In this document: positions 1 through 12,600 of the stretch, piece after piece
Numbering within the stretch: the first letter of the stretch is position 1
Layout: each line of letters begins with the position of its first letter
Source of the DNA: Straminergon stramineum
Lineage: Eukaryota > Streptophyta > Bryopsida > Hypnales > Calliergonaceae
Direction of reading: 5' to 3'
Length of the DNA: 64,000 bases
Assembly (NCBI GenBank): GCA_963920665.1
Contig: OY987267.1
Coordinates: 62,001-126,000 of the forward strand
Notes under the pieces: model-generated
The model's input: the letters and a program-made list of their open reading frames with translations, nothing else
Told to the model about the DNA's origin: nothing
The model's database searches: none
Made by a program: the position numbers and the translations under genes

Positions 1-465
1 CAATTCTTGCCCGATTTGAGCAATTTTTCGGTGCATCTTGCCTGATTTCTCCCCTTCTTTTCAACGGTACCAGTCTCAAGCTCTAATTCCTTACCCATCA
101 AAAGTTAGAGGGGGTGGAATCGCCGTTTTTATGGGGTACAATGACTTCGGCAACTAATATCTCAGCCAATTCTTGCCCGATTTGAACAATTTTTGGGCGC
201 ATCAGGCTTGATTTCTCCTCTTCTTTCCAACGGTACCAGTCTCAAGCTCTAATTCCTTACTCATCAAAAGTTAGAGGGGGTAGAAGGCTTGAAGGTCACC
301 GTTTTTAGGGGTATAGTCACTTCGGCGACCAATATCTCAGCCAATTCTTACCCAATTTGAACAATTTTTGGGCGCATCTTACCTGATTTCTTCCCCTCTT
401 TCCAATGGTGTAAAGCATGCCTCCTAATTCCTAGAATGTCAAAAGTTAAGGTGGTGTAGGGTTTA
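1..465. repeat. S1 satellite, unit about 166-175 bp
   Basis: Nearly three head-to-tail units begin at 1, 167 and 342. Each opens with CAATTCTTGCCCGATTTGA, then carries a TCAAAAGTTAGAGGGGG block and ends with ACTTCGGCGACCAATATCTCAG. The third unit decays near 465. The same family returns at 11241-11745. It has no coding character. Confidence 0.8.
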
Positions 466-960
466 GAGGGTTCATGGTAGCAAGCAACCCAAGGGGCCCG
501 GGGTGGATGGCCCATTTCTTTGGGTTCTAGCAAAAGAGAAAGAAAACAAGGAACACAAGGAGCACCAATACACCATTCAACCTTGGGGCAGGGACCGACA
601 CCAAAAAAAGGGTGTAACATAGATTCAAGCATCGGGGTGTAGGGGTGGGCACTAGTACACCATCAGACCTTGGACCAAGGAGCTACACCGGTGAAAGGGT
701 ATACTTGGGTGTACAGGAGTGCATTGGAAGAGCAGAGATACACCATTACACCTTCTCTGGCGGTTTAGAGTATTGAAAAAAAGGTGTAATGTTACATTCA
801 AGTACAGGGAGGGAATGCATAGAGGGGCACCAATACACCGTTACACTTGCTTTAGACGAGAAGTTACACTGTTGTAGCACTGGGTTCACGGGCAAGGAGA
901 TGGTACCAAAGGAATAAAGGTACACCTTGCCCATCCTCTTCTCCCCCTGCAAAGATTAGA
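466..960. repeat. Degenerate S2 repeat block
   Basis: Irregular copies of the motif TACACCATTACAC alternate with AAGGAGTTACACC, as in the clear S2 arrays downstream, but spacing is uneven and the sequence is more diverged. Short reading frames on the minus strand here are composed of the repeat and are not supported as genes. Confidence 0.5.
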
Positions 961-1430
961 TATACCCATGTTGGCCCCTCGACAATGAACACATTGATAT
1001 TCTTGATTCTCTTTCATACGACTTCAATGAAAATCATCCAAATTGGGAAAGATACATCATGAAGGAGGTGCCTTATCAAATGGGTGGAGGTCATGGATTC
1101 AAACCATGCTAAAATTTCAAAAAATCACCCAATCCATTGAACCTCATGTAAATACCATTCCAGCAAATATAATATTTTGGAATTCAGGGGTTTATTCTTA
1201 GAACTTCAAAATTCCTTCATCAAAATGAAAAAGAAATATCGACAATAGTATGGATGAATCGAATTCTATGGATGGAGCTTCCATCCCTAATCTACAATTT
1301 TTATTTGTATATCAACTTCAACAATACCCTTCCAAATACAGCCACTTCTTGATGATATTCTCAAAATCATGAAATTCAAAAGACACTTTTCACTTTTAGA
1401 GGTTGAGGTTTGTAAGGTTTGGGAGATTCA
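961..1430. other. Spacer without recognisable gene
   Basis: AT-rich sequence between two S2 blocks. I see no reading frame with protein character, no RNA gene and no clear repeat. Confidence 0.5.
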
Positions 1431-2150
1431 AGTACATTGTCACACCTTACAAAAAACGATAGTGGTGTAACATTGGTTTAGGGTGTTGCAAGAACACATT
1501 ATAGGAGCAAGGATTTAGGGTGTCAAGTTTTGGGCCAAATATCTACACTCCTACAACATATAATTCAAAACGCTAGTGCAATGTATAATTGAGACAACGA
1601 TAAGTTTAAGATTATACTTTTCTTTCCAAAGAGTTACACCTGTGTAGCCCGGCCTTGAAGTACACCATTACACTTTCTTTCAGAAGGAGTTATACTAGTC
1701 TTAGTAGCCAGCCCTCTAGGCTCTAGCTAGATACACCAGTATACTCTTCTATAACAAGGAGTCACGCTAGTGTATCTTAGCTTCGAGGTACACCATCACA
1801 CCTTTCTTTTCAACGGGTTACATTGGTGTCACTCGGCTTCCATGGCCACCACTATACTTTTTTTTTCAAGGAGTTACACTAGCGTAGCCCGGCCTCGAAG
1901 TACACCATTACACCTTTCTTTCCAAGGCGTTACACCAATGTAACCTGGCCTCCGTGGACACCATTACAGTTCTTGGTCCCTAGGATTTACACTATTGTAG
2001 CTAGGTACAACATTACACTTCTCTCTCCAAGAACTTACACCAATGTAGCCCAACCTCAAGGTACACCACCAGGCTATTCTTTCAAAGGAGCTATGCCATT
2101 GTAGCTCGGCCTCTAGCTAGGTATACCACTACACTTTCCTAAAAAGTAAA
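1431..2150. repeat. S2 tandem repeat, unit about 56-65 bp
   Basis: Repeated units contain AAGGAGTTACACTAGTGTAG followed by a CCGGCCTCGAGG-like block and TACACCATTACAC with a pyrimidine-rich tail. Adjacent units at about 1868 and 1924 are about 56 bp apart. Divergence between units is high, which suggests an old array. Confidence 0.75.
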
Positions 2151-2570
2151 AAATGTTCAGTAACATGGAGGGTCTAGTCATAAAAAAATCTCCCCATAGA
2201 AATGATAAAACTGAGAGTGACATAGCAAAAATGTTCATCAGAAGATCTCTAAATGAAAATACAAAATTTTCAGTAATAAAAACGGTCTACTCAACGGAAG
2301 ATTCCCCCATAGAAATGTTAAAAATGAAAGTAACGTAGCAAGAATGTTCATTGGGAGATCTCTAGGGATAGAAATTGAAGAAATGAGATAAACTAGTACG
2401 ATCCGGTTGTTAAGGGACCTCTCAATAGAAATGATAAAATTGAAAGTAATACAAGGAGAATGTTCATTGAGACATTTCACGATAGAAATGATAGAAATGA
2501 GAGTAATGTAGCGAGAATGTTCATTGGGAGATCTCCCAATGGAAATACAAGAGGTTCAATAACAAGTAGT
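2151..2570. repeat. S3 tandem repeat, AGATCTCC-type
   Basis: Units alternate between a GTTCATCGGGAGATCTCC part and a GATAGAAATGATAAAATTGA part, giving a dimeric period of roughly 110 bp. The short frames on both strands follow the repeat period and are not gene-like. Confidence 0.7.
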
Positions 2571-2970
2571 GTAGTCTAGCCTCCAAGTACACCATTACAC
2601 TTCTTACCTTCCCAAGGGTTGACACCAGTGCAACCTGACCTATAGCTAGGTACACCAACACACTTCTCAATTCCAAGGAGTTACACCACTGTAGTCAGGC
2701 CTCGAAGTACACCATTACACTTCTCTTTCCCTAAGAATTATACTAGTGTAGCCTCGCCTCGACAGATACCATTACACCTCTCTCGGCAAAGAATTACGCA
2801 ATTGTAGCGCGGCTTCTAGTTGGGTACACCATTACACTTTTGGGTCCCAAGGGTTTACACCAATGTAGATTGGCGTTGAGGTACACCAACACAATTCTTA
2901 GTCCCAAGGGCTTACACTAGTGTAGATCGGCCTCAAGGTTAGGTGTGTATACCATTACACTTTCCTAAGA
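2571..2970. repeat. S2 tandem repeat block
   Basis: Another run of the TACACCATTACAC / TTACACCAGTGTAG units seen at 1431-2150, lying between two S3 blocks. The alternation S2-S3-S2-S3-S2 implies duplication of a composite unit. Confidence 0.7.
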
Positions 2971-3290
2971 AATAGAAAATATTTTGTAACAAGCAAGGTT
3001 TGGTCATCAAAAAATCTCACAATAGAAATGGTAAAATTGAGTGACATAGTGAGAATGTTCATCTCTTCATAAAAATAGAAAATATTTAGTACCAAGTACA
3101 CTAAAATGAGAGTAATGTAGCAAGAATGTTCACTAGAAGATCTTTGGAGATAGAAATAGACGAAATTTAGTAACAACCATGGTTTGGTCATCGGTTTAAG
3201 GTCCCCCGATAGAAATCCTAAATACGAGAGTAAAGTAGCAAGAATAGTCATCCGGAGATCTCCCAATGGAAATAGTAGAAGCTCGAGAAC
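2971..3290. repeat. S3 tandem repeat block
   Basis: S3 units with AGATCTCC and GATAGAAATGGTAAAATTGA blocks between two S2 blocks. No gene. Confidence 0.65.
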
Positions 3291-3838
3291 AAGTAGTGTA
3301 GCTTGGTCCGCAGGTACACCATTACACTTCTCGGTCCCAAGGGATTACACCATTGTAGCCCAGCCTGTAGCTAGGTACACCATTACACCTTTCTTTGCAA
3401 GGACTTACACTAGTGTAGCTCGACCTCAAGGTATACCATTACACCTTTTTTTGCAAGGAGTTACACTAGTGTAGACCAGCCTTGAAGTACACCATTATGA
3501 TTATTTTTCCCCGAAGTTATACTAATGTAGCCCAACCTCAACATACACCATTACACCTTTTTGAACAAGAAATTATAAAACTGTAGACCAACTTCTAGCT
3601 GGGTATACCGTTACACTCCTTGGTTCCAAGGGGTTACACTACTATAGCCTGGCCTCAAGGTTTACAATTATACCTTTTGAGGCAAGAAATTACGCAACTG
3701 GAGCTTAGCTTCTAGCTAGATACACCATTACACTTCTCAATCCCAAGGATGTACACCAGTCTAGATCAGCCTCAAGGTACACTATAAGAGTTCTCAATCC
3801 CAAGGAGTTACACCAGCGTATCTAGGCCTCTAGTTAGG
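3291..3838. repeat. S2 tandem repeat block, interrupted by the element at 3839
   Basis: S2 units run until CTCTAGTTAGG at 3838, where the repeat is broken by a large insertion. The repeat phase resumes at 8648 with CTAGGTACACC, so the two halves were one array before the insertion. Confidence 0.75.
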
Positions 3839-5574
3839 TGTAAGTGTTTTAAACTCCACCCTTCGAGTTAAAACGTGCACACGGGTTCTAATGGCTAGTT
3901 AAATCAATTTCTTTAGGGTGTTCTTAATCTAAGTTCAATTCTCGCCTTCCAAGCAATGGACACTTTGTTTTTAAATATCCAAACTGAACTTAAATCGTTT
4001 AAATCCTAATTTTTAAACTATGGTTAACTAAATCAAATAACTAATCAAAAGATGAATTCAAACTAAATCAATCTAACCTAAATTGAAGAATGTAATTTGC
4101 CCTTTCTAGAATGATAAAGCAAGTTAAATTCTGACTTTCCTAATAAAAGAAATGAATGGATGAAATATTGATCCCTAAACTACATGACAACCTTCATCCA
4201 CAACTTAAAAATAGTAAAACTAATTGAAATAAATCTAAATTTTAGGGTTAAGTTTTTAGTTATGTTAGTTACCTAATTCTAAGATTAAACCTAATTTGAC
4301 CACTAATTAAAGAACTTCATCCAAATTAAGATCAAACTTCATCCAACCTTTTTTCACTTATAATCAAAGTATTTTTTTAAATGAAAATAGGTTCTGGAAT
4401 CTTTAAAAGATTCCCTAATCGATTCCTAATTTAAATGATTCCTTAAAGATTCCTTAGAAATTCTTTTTAATTATCTTCTATTCTAATTTAAATCAAACTT
4501 TCTATTCTAATTTAAATCAAACTTTCTATTCTAAAATTATGATTTTTTAGGGTTTTATGAAAATTCAGAAATTACCTTCCCAACAAGGTAAGACACTAAA
4601 AAACTAAATTCTTAAAAAATTATTAATGAATGAAATTTGTTTTAAAAGCCTAACGAGTTAAATTTCATTCATTAATTACTTCTTAGTCTAAACGAACAAT
4701 TGTAATTTTTAATCTTTTTAAATGTTAATTTTCTTTTCTAATTTTCCTAAAGTTTCCAATGGTTTATTTTATCAAGTGAAATTTTAATCAAATTGAAATT
4801 AAAATAAATGAAATATAAATAATTTTAACGTACCTTTCCCATGAAGTGATCGATCGTACTGTCCTCGAGGATCACGAGATGAATGGTTTCGTAGTAACCC
4901 GCTCCATCCTCCATTTCACTAATTCATCACGTCATTTGAAATCAATCTTTGTTCAATGTGGCGTTTTCCTTTCAATTTTTCTTTTCCTACTAATGGTTAT
5001 GGGATTTTATTAATTTTGATTGTATTTAAAACAATTCCTAATTAATTAGAAATTATTTTAATACCTCAAAATCTTTTAAATCCGCTAAATCAAACCAAAT
5101 CTAATAAATCCCTATTATTTTGTAATTTCCTAATCATCCAAAAGATATTAGTTGGCGTTTTATCTTTATCTATTTGTCTTATTAAGCCTAACAAAACAAA
5201 ACCTAACCAAAGCCTAGCCTTCTAATTCCTAAAAGAATCCTAATTAATGACTAACCAATAACTTAATGAATAGTAATTAGAATAAAATAAAATTCAAAAG
5301 ATTCTTACCTCATTAATTATCTAGATTCCTTCTCTTCGTCTCTCTCCTACTCCTTACTTCCCTTACTTCTTCTCTTCTCTTGGTTATGTCAATTGATCTT
5401 TGTTTTGCAAGCTTGTTGTGGTTTTGAAGGGATGGAGATTTAAAGCAAATTCAAGTGGACTTCCAACTTATTTGTAGAAGTATTAATGATTGCTTCAGTT
5501 TAAGAACTTGTGAGATTTTTGAAACTTCAATGCACTACAAATTGGAATTTGACTCTTACCTTTAGTCTTCAGTC

Positions 5575-5745
5575 CCTGGCTCAGCTCCTCACTCAGTTCC
5601 CTGGCTCAGCTCCCTCGCTCAGCTCCCTTGCTCAGTCCCTGGCTTAGCTCCCTCGCTCAGTCCCTGGCTCAGCTCCCTCGCTCAGTCCCTAGCTCAGCTC
5701 CCTCGCTCAATCCCTGGCTCAGCTCCCTCGCTCAATCACCAGGAG
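5575..5745. repeat. 25-bp minisatellite
   Basis: About six to seven imperfect copies of a unit containing TCCCTGGCTCAGCTCCCTCG. The overlapping plus-strand frame (from 5628) is just the translated repeat. Confidence 0.8.
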
Positions 5746-6529
5746 TCCACCTGTTTCAGTTTCCAGCTCAGTCGCCAGGAGTCCGCCATGTGGCGAGGCG
5801 CGGTTGGCCGACAACCTGTCCGTTCCGTTCAGTTAGTTCTTGTCCTACTCTGGTTTCGTCCAATTGGGTCTTCGACTTGCTCTGGTTCGTCTGGTTGGGT
5901 CTTCTCTTGCTCTGGTACTGATCCTTGCTGGTCAGTCCAGTTTGTTGAGTTATGATTTAAATTGAACTGGTTATCCGGTTAAGTTCCTGGTTCTGGCATT
6001 TTATATTGGTTACTGGTTCACAACTCCGCTATGCTAATTTTCACTAATCTAATTAACGGACTTTTGACTAATCTAATTTTCAAGACTTAATTAATTCTCT
6101 AACTAAAACTAATCAATTTTGGGGGTTTTGGGAACTTCTTAAATTCTAAACTAACAATCTAATTTTTGGGGGATTTTTGGGAAAAAGTTAAAACTAAACA
6201 ACTAAATATTCTAAGCTAATTAAAACTCTCTTTCTAGGATAACTCTAACTAAAAGGAAACTAATCTAAATTTTGGTTTTCTCTAACTACTACTAAGGATT
6301 TTATCAAGAGTTCAAACTAAGAAATTTTGACTATTTTTCTCTAATCTTTCTCACTAAATCAAATGTTCCTAATTAGTACACCTGCAAAGCATTTTTCCAA
6401 GCATGCAAATAAGGACATTTTCCCAAGTGTCAATTTTAAATCTTTCAAAGTCAAAGCTGCGCCGTGCGGAGGCAACCCCAGGTATATACGGTGTCAATGA
6501 TCAAATTTTAGTATTTTGAAAGTCAATCT

Positions 6530-6660
6530 TTAAAGGAGGTACACATGACAGTGTTTAAACCGAACATTAAAGATTAATTCTTTTAAAATTTCAAAGTATC
6601 CAAGTTTAATCACTAAAGGAGGTACGCATGACAGCGTTTAAACCGAACTTTAGCAATTAA
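6530..6660. repeat. Two direct copies of an about 45-bp segment
   Basis: TAAAGGAGGTACACATGACA near 6533 and the matching segment with GGAGGTACGCATGACAGC near 6617 both continue into GTTTAAACCGAAC and a TTAAAG-like tail. The spacing is about 85 bp. Confidence 0.65.
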
Positions 6661-8647
6661 AGTCCCAATCTTCGTTATACAACGAATTTTGGGCAGGGTT
6701 TGGTTTAATAAACTTTTGGCAAAGTCAAGCTTCATTGCCTTAAGTATATTAATACCAGATTCTGTTGTAATGAACACAAATTGTTAGTATTCAAGAAATC
6801 TTAAACGAAATTAGAGTTTGGAGGTCTATCCCTTCCAAAACTCTCACAATTCAAAGAAAATGGAGGCTTAGCTCCGAGAACTTAAAGAAATCAAATAGAA
6901 ATCACTTTGAAGGGACCCTCTCATCCTTCAAAGTGTGCAAATCAAGACTTAAAATGAAAATCAGGTCGGATCTCGACCTGGATCAGTGCTCCGACTACGC
7001 CGGTAGCACAAAAGCAAAGGTTAGGTATAAGAATGAGGGTACCGACAACTTCGAGGGAAGGGCCTTTTATACTTGTCCCAGGCCCCTCCCCGGTAAGTTG
7101 TCGGTGGAAAAACATTTACTTTTGATCCCGAGATATTTCCTAAACTACCCTAACATACTTCCAAAATAATCTTTATTTAATGGAAGAATTCTCTAGAACC
7201 CTCTCCATTTAGCTAATAAATCTTGGCTAAATCAAATCCAAGATCTTTTCCCAAAGATATTTTGAAAATAACCCTAATTAACCTAGATATTTTGCTAATT
7301 AACCCAAAGTATTTCTAAATTGTCTTTCTTTAAACAAAAGATGGATTGTTACGCAAGAAAAGAGGTCTTACCCAAATCCAATCTTCAATTTTCCAAAAGA
7401 TATTTGCGAAATTAACTTTGAATTACCACTAATTACTCTGAAAAAGTCAAACCTACTGCTAGACCCCTCCTATCTTTTAGGGAACAACTCCAAATTGAAA
7501 AACGATTGCGCCATTGTGTTTAGAAGACCCAAATTAGCCTCCAAAACCCCCTACCCCCTTCTTCCCAATCCTTTGTAAGTATAAAATCGACTTACGGTAA
7601 CTCCAAAGAAAGGTGAAAACTCTAACTTTTGGAATTTGTTTCCTTTGAGGGAACCCTCTATCTAGAGTTACTAAGAAGGTTTGTGGGAGTAAGAAAAGAC
7701 CCCTAATTCACTTCATTTGGACACCGCCATCTCCTGGTACGCCGGTCAACCCGCCGTAAAGTCGTAAATTCTTCAAAAGTCCAATGTCATTGCCAATTCT
7801 GGTACTTAGGAATGTCAGAATGTCTTCAAACTTTGTGGAACGCTTTATTAGCACACAACACACTATCCTAATTTTTAGTGGGATTTTACCGCAACATGGT
7901 TAATTCCTAGGAATTTACGACCATGTTCAAAGGCAGTTGACTTCCCATGGAGTCATTGTAATTATTTCGGAAAAATCTGAAACTTTTTGGGTAGCTTCTA
8001 GGAAACTCCCAAAACCAAAGTGCAACATTACATTTCACTTTGCACTATTCATAGGGAAGCTAAAATTAGCAATTCCCTTTTAATTTCCGCCCGAAGGGAA
8101 AATTATTCTTGTATCGGGGAATCTTGGAACAACCAACTCCAATGTTGGCTCCTGGCATGCTTTTAGAGTAAAAGCACCTTTCTTTATACTCTGGTCGCTT
8201 TCCCATCACTTTATTTGCAGATTGGATAATTCTTCTATAAGTTACCTGCAAATAAGAACTTACCAATCCAAATTCTTTGAGAATTGGATGGTGACCTATA
8301 CTAGACTCTCTAGACCTAAAATGGACTTAGCCAGCTTGTCACATGCAATTATAAGACCTAGTTTAACATGGACAACTATTAGGACTGGCTAACAGTCAAA
8401 CCCTTAATTCTCTCAGAAATACTTAATCGACCTCTCAGACTCTCAACTAGGCCTTAGAAGTATGAAATTTGAGTATTTTATATACTCTACACTTCTAGGA
8501 TGACCCCTCACTGTATTAGTAGGGACTTCTACCAAATACCACTCAAATACTTTTTTTATGCATTTTTACATATAATTACGCTAAAATACTAACAAAACCA
8601 AAAAAAAAGAAAACCCTGAGTTCCAAGTGCCAACTTGAGGGCTCACA

Positions 8648-9280
8648 CTAGGTACACCATTACACTTTTCTAAGAAATGAAAAATGCCTAGTGACAAGTA
8701 GGGGCCAGTCATCAAAAAATCTCCCAATAGACCGGATACACTGAGAGTAATATAGCAAGAATGTTCACCGGGAGATGTCTTGATGAAAATACAAAATTTT
8801 CAGTAACAACCACAATCCGACCAACAAAAGATCCCCCAATAAAAATGTTAAAAATGAGAGTAACATAGCGAGAATGTTCATTGGGAGATCTCCAAGGATA
8901 GAAATTGAAGAAATTCAGTACCAACCATGGCCTAGTCATCGGAAGATCCCTCGATAGAAATGATAAAATTGAGAATAATTTAGCCAGAATTTTCATAGGG
9001 AGATCTCCTGATAGAAATAAGAAATTTTGGGTAACAAAACTAGTACAGTTATCGAAAGATCCTCCTATAGAAACAATAAAAATCAGGGTAATGTTCATTG
9101 CGAGGTCCCCCGATAAAAATGATAAAAATCAGAGAAATGTGGTGAGAATGTTCATCGAGAGATCTTCCTATAGAAGAATAGAAAATGAAACTAACCAACA
9201 CACTCCGGTCATCAAGGGATCTCGTGATAGAAATGATAGAAATGAAAGTAACGCAACAACAATATTCACTATATTTAGGA
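8648..9280. repeat. S2 remnant followed by S3 tandem repeat
   Basis: It starts with one S2 unit that continues the array broken at 3838, then passes into S3 units with GGGAGATCTCC and GATAGAAATGATAAAATTGA. The frames at 8712-9098 (minus) and 8905-9285 (plus) repeat with the S3 period and are not genes. Confidence 0.7.
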
Positions 9281-9650
9281 TTTAGGGTTTAAGGGTTACA
9301 AGAGTATTCCTAGGGGTCTTCGTTCTTAGGGTGCATTTTTTTTAACCTACCCCCCCTTTAGCAGACCTTGCAAATCCAAAAATGCAATAATAACCCAAAT
9401 GATTTGCACCGTTTGCGAGATATAGCAACTTTAACTTTAGGGTCTGGAGGTTTGACTTGGCTATTGCTTATTCATTATGAGGAATTGACCCTTGTGAGTT
9501 ACGTTTCTGGGGAGGTCTCGACAAGAGCTATCCAGAAATATCTTGTTTTTCTAAAAATAGTAACTTCTATTTTTGACCCAAAACTTGATTTTGAGGGATT
9601 TGGATGTTTGTATTTGGTGTAGGGGTGCATATGGGAGTGGATATTCTTGT
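9281..9650. other. Spacer without recognisable gene
   Basis: A short unique stretch between S3 and the S5 array. The plus frame at 9368-9622 has no recognised domain, and I see no other support for it. Confidence 0.4.
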
Positions 9651-10770
9651 AAGTGTTCTCCCTAGGATGACATGCTGACATGGCATTTGACCATTGGACT
9701 TTTTATGAATGAGATATTAGCAGATGAAGTTTCGTTTTCCAAACTTCATCCGCTCATGGCCGCTATTCTACAAATCGGATGATAAAATGGAATATGTTTT
9801 TGGAAAGCGCCTGAAAGCATCTACAAGGTGGTACACTTACCTTATGCCAAAAATAGATATTTACTGGGGTCAAAACATGAGGTGCTACTAAAAGGCTTTT
9901 GCATAGAGAAGGGTGATTGAATTAGGAGGGCATGAAGTGATAGGTCTTCTCCATGGGATTCTAGAATGATGTGGCACTTGTGGAATGGACGTCGTATGTA
10001 CAAGATATGGACGGATGAAGTTTGGATTCTTCAAACTTCATCCATTTGTTATTGCTATTGAAAGAGTCGGATGATGAAGCGAGGACCTTTTCGGATAGCA
10101 GTTGCAAGCATCTTCAAGTTGGTGTGTTTACTTTAGTTCAAAAATAGAAATTTACTAGGGTCAAAATATAAGGGGGGCCCATTGATGCTTTTGCATAAAA
10201 AAGGGCGATTGAATTTAGAAGGCATGGCATGATAGGTCTTGTCCATGGGATTCTAGGATGACGTGGCACTTACAAATTGGATTTCGTATGCACAAGATAA
10301 TAATGGATGAAGTTTGGTTTCTTCAAACTTCATCCATCCGTTGTTGCTATTGAAAGAGTCGAATGTTGAAGAGGAGGATTTGTTTGGAAGGCGTTTACAA
10401 GCATCTTCAAGGTGGTGCAAAATCCTAAATCCAAAAATAGAAATTTACCACAGTCCAAACATAAAGGGGGTCCCACTTACGCTTAGTTTATACAAAGAAG
10501 GGCGATTAAATTCTAACTAAGTAATGATGTAGTTTTTTCTTTCAGATTCCAAAATGATGTGCCACTTTGAGATAGGATGCCGTATGCATGCATCATGAAT
10601 GGATGAAGTTTGGTTTTAGGATAATTCATCCATCTATTGCCACCATTTAAAATATCAATTTAAGAAATGAGGGACATATTTTGAAAGTCATTTCAAGCAT
10701 TTGCAAATTGGTGCATTTATCTTAGGCCAAAAATAGATATTAATTATAACCAAAACACGAGAGATAATGT
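9651..10770. repeat. S5 tandem repeat, about 295-bp units with an internal hairpin
   Basis: About four units are marked by GGGCGATTGAATT-like starts near 9911, 10203 and 10500. Each contains CATGGGATTCTAG, GATGTGGCACTT and a block reading GGATGAAGTTTG, a short loop, then CAAACTTCATCC. That hairpin is clear at 9724-9751, 10013-10043 and 10305-10335, and decayed in the last unit. Confidence 0.75.
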
Positions 10771-11240
10771 AATCCCTTTTGTTGTTCTTTGACTATGAAC
10801 TCAATTCATTGATGGTCACAGAATTGGTGTGTGACTAAATGAAGAGACGATTTCAATAAGTTTAGAGAAATTAATTTTAATACCTAACATTCATGTGAAC
10901 ATAAAACACATATAAGCGTTGACCTAATTTTAAACGTCAATCAAAAATAAAATGCAGCTTTTTCTATACTTTAATTATGAACCCAATTCATAAAAAGTCA
11001 TAGATTTGGTACGTAGACAAATGAGAAAAAATATTCAACAAGTTGTAAATATGGTTACTACTTATATTTCATGTTCACATGAATCCCATGCAAGCGTTAA
11101 CCCCCACTTTTAAATGTCAATCAAAAATAAATATAGCATTTGTTGTACTTTAATTATGAACCCTATAGTAAGAAGGTTCAATAATGTGGCGCATTTGATA
11201 TAAATGAAGACAGTGGTTAACAAAGGGGTATACATCATGT
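10771..11240. repeat. S6 tandem repeat, about 180-bp units
   Basis: At least two units, each with TTTAATTATGAACCCAATTC, an ACAAATGAGAA-like block, CATGTTCACATGAATCCCAT and AATGTCAATCAAAAATAAA. AT-rich and non-coding. Confidence 0.65.
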
Positions 11241-11745
11241 AACTTTTTCTTTGTTAATCTGTGTCAACTTTCGATAATTTGTGTGGTTTGGAGCCAATCC
11301 TGATTGATTTTTTGCCCCCTTTCCAATGGAACTGGTCTCGACTTCAAATTCTTTGTCAATCAAAAGTTATGGCCCTTTTTAGGTCGCAGTTTTCACTGCT
11401 AGTAGCCAATTCGGCGACGGATATCTCAAGCCATTTTGGCCCAATTTAACTAATTTCTGTGTGCATTTAGATCGGGGTCTCATCTTCTTTACAAGGGTAG
11501 TAGTCCCAAGGTCTAATTCCTTACCCATCAAGAATTAGGGGAGGGTTTAGGGTGCCGTTTTCATGGGGTACAAAGACTTCGACAAGTAATTTGACAGGCC
11601 ATTCTTCCCTAATTCGAACAATTTATGGGTGCAGCTTCACTAATTTTGAGTCTTCTTCCCAATGTTGTAAACCACGCTTTTTAATTCCTTGACCATCCAA
11701 AGTTATTGTGATTTTAGGGGTCTACGGTTTAGGGCAGAGAACAAC
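11241..11745. repeat. S1 satellite, second block
   Basis: Diverged units of the family at 1-465, with TCAAAAGTTA, GGCGACGGATATCTCA and CCCAATTTAACTAATTTCTG. It is followed by S2 and S3 in the same order as at the window start, so a composite S1-S2-S3 block occurs twice. Confidence 0.65.
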
Positions 11746-12220
11746 AACTCTGGGGTTGAAGGGCCCACTTCTTTTGGTTATAGCAAAAGATATATAAAAT
11801 GACCTTAACACCAAGGAGTTATACCAATGTAGCCCATGCTCAAGGTACACCATCACACTTTCTTTCGCACCTGATTTAGGGGATACACCAATGTAGCCTA
11901 GCATCGGGGTACACCATTACACTTCTTAGTTTAAGGAGTTACACTAGTGTAGCTCGGCCTCCAAGTACTCCATCACACTTCCCTTTCTAAGGAGGTACAA
12001 CAATGTAGCACAACCTTCAAATACACCATCACACTTTCTAGTGCCAAGGAGTTACACCAATGCAGTTTGGCCTGTACACACACCATCACACTTCTTAGTT
12101 CCAAAAAGTTACACTAGGGTAGTCCAGCCTCCACATATACCATCACACTTCCCAGTCCAAGGAGTTACATCGTGTAGCCTGGTCTCTAAGTACACCATCA
12201 GACTTTTCTAAGAAATAAAA
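11746..12220. repeat. S2 tandem repeat block
   Basis: Units with AAGGAGTTACACCAATGTAG and TACACCATCACACTT at about 58-65 bp spacing. No gene. Confidence 0.7.
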
Positions 12221-12600
12221 AATGGTCAATAACAAGAATGGTTTGGTCATTGGAAAATACCCCAATACACATGATAAAATTAAAAATAATGTCTGAAGTG
12301 AGAATTTTCATCAGGAGATCTTAGGACCAAGATTGAAATATTTAAAAAACAAGCAGGGTTTGGTCATCAAGAGATCTCCCAAAAGAAATGCTAAAATTGA
12401 GAGTGACATAGTTGAAATGTTCGTCAAAAGATTTCCCGATAGAAATAGAAAATGGTCAATAACAAGCAGGGTACGGTCATTCAAAAACATCCCAATAAAA
12501 ATGGAAAAAAAATAGAGTTATGAAGCACAAATGTTGACCGGAATATCTCCTGATACAAATTGAAATTGTTCAGTAATAAGCATGGTCCAATCATCCACAG
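12221..12600. repeat. S3 tandem repeat block
   Basis: Units with TGGTCATCAAGAGATCTCCC and GAAATGCTAAAATTGAGAGT. It grades into S4 at about 12600. Confidence 0.65.

Larger units (their letters stand above)
3839..8647. mobile_element. 4.8-kb TG...CA element (solo-LTR-like) inside a satellite
   Basis: The insertion starts TGTAAGTG and ends GGCTCACA. It is flanked by TTAGG (3834-3838) and CTAGG (8648-8652), a near-perfect 5-bp target duplication with one mismatch. TG/CA ends with 5-bp duplications are typical of LTR retrotransposons or solo LTRs. I found no internal second LTR, primer-binding site, polymerase or integrase. Inside are AT-rich stretches, a 25-bp minisatellite (5575-5745) and two direct copies near 6530-6660. 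The boundary call also rests on S2/S3 satellite sequence on both sides. It may be a solo LTR or a non-autonomous derivative. Confidence 0.6.
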
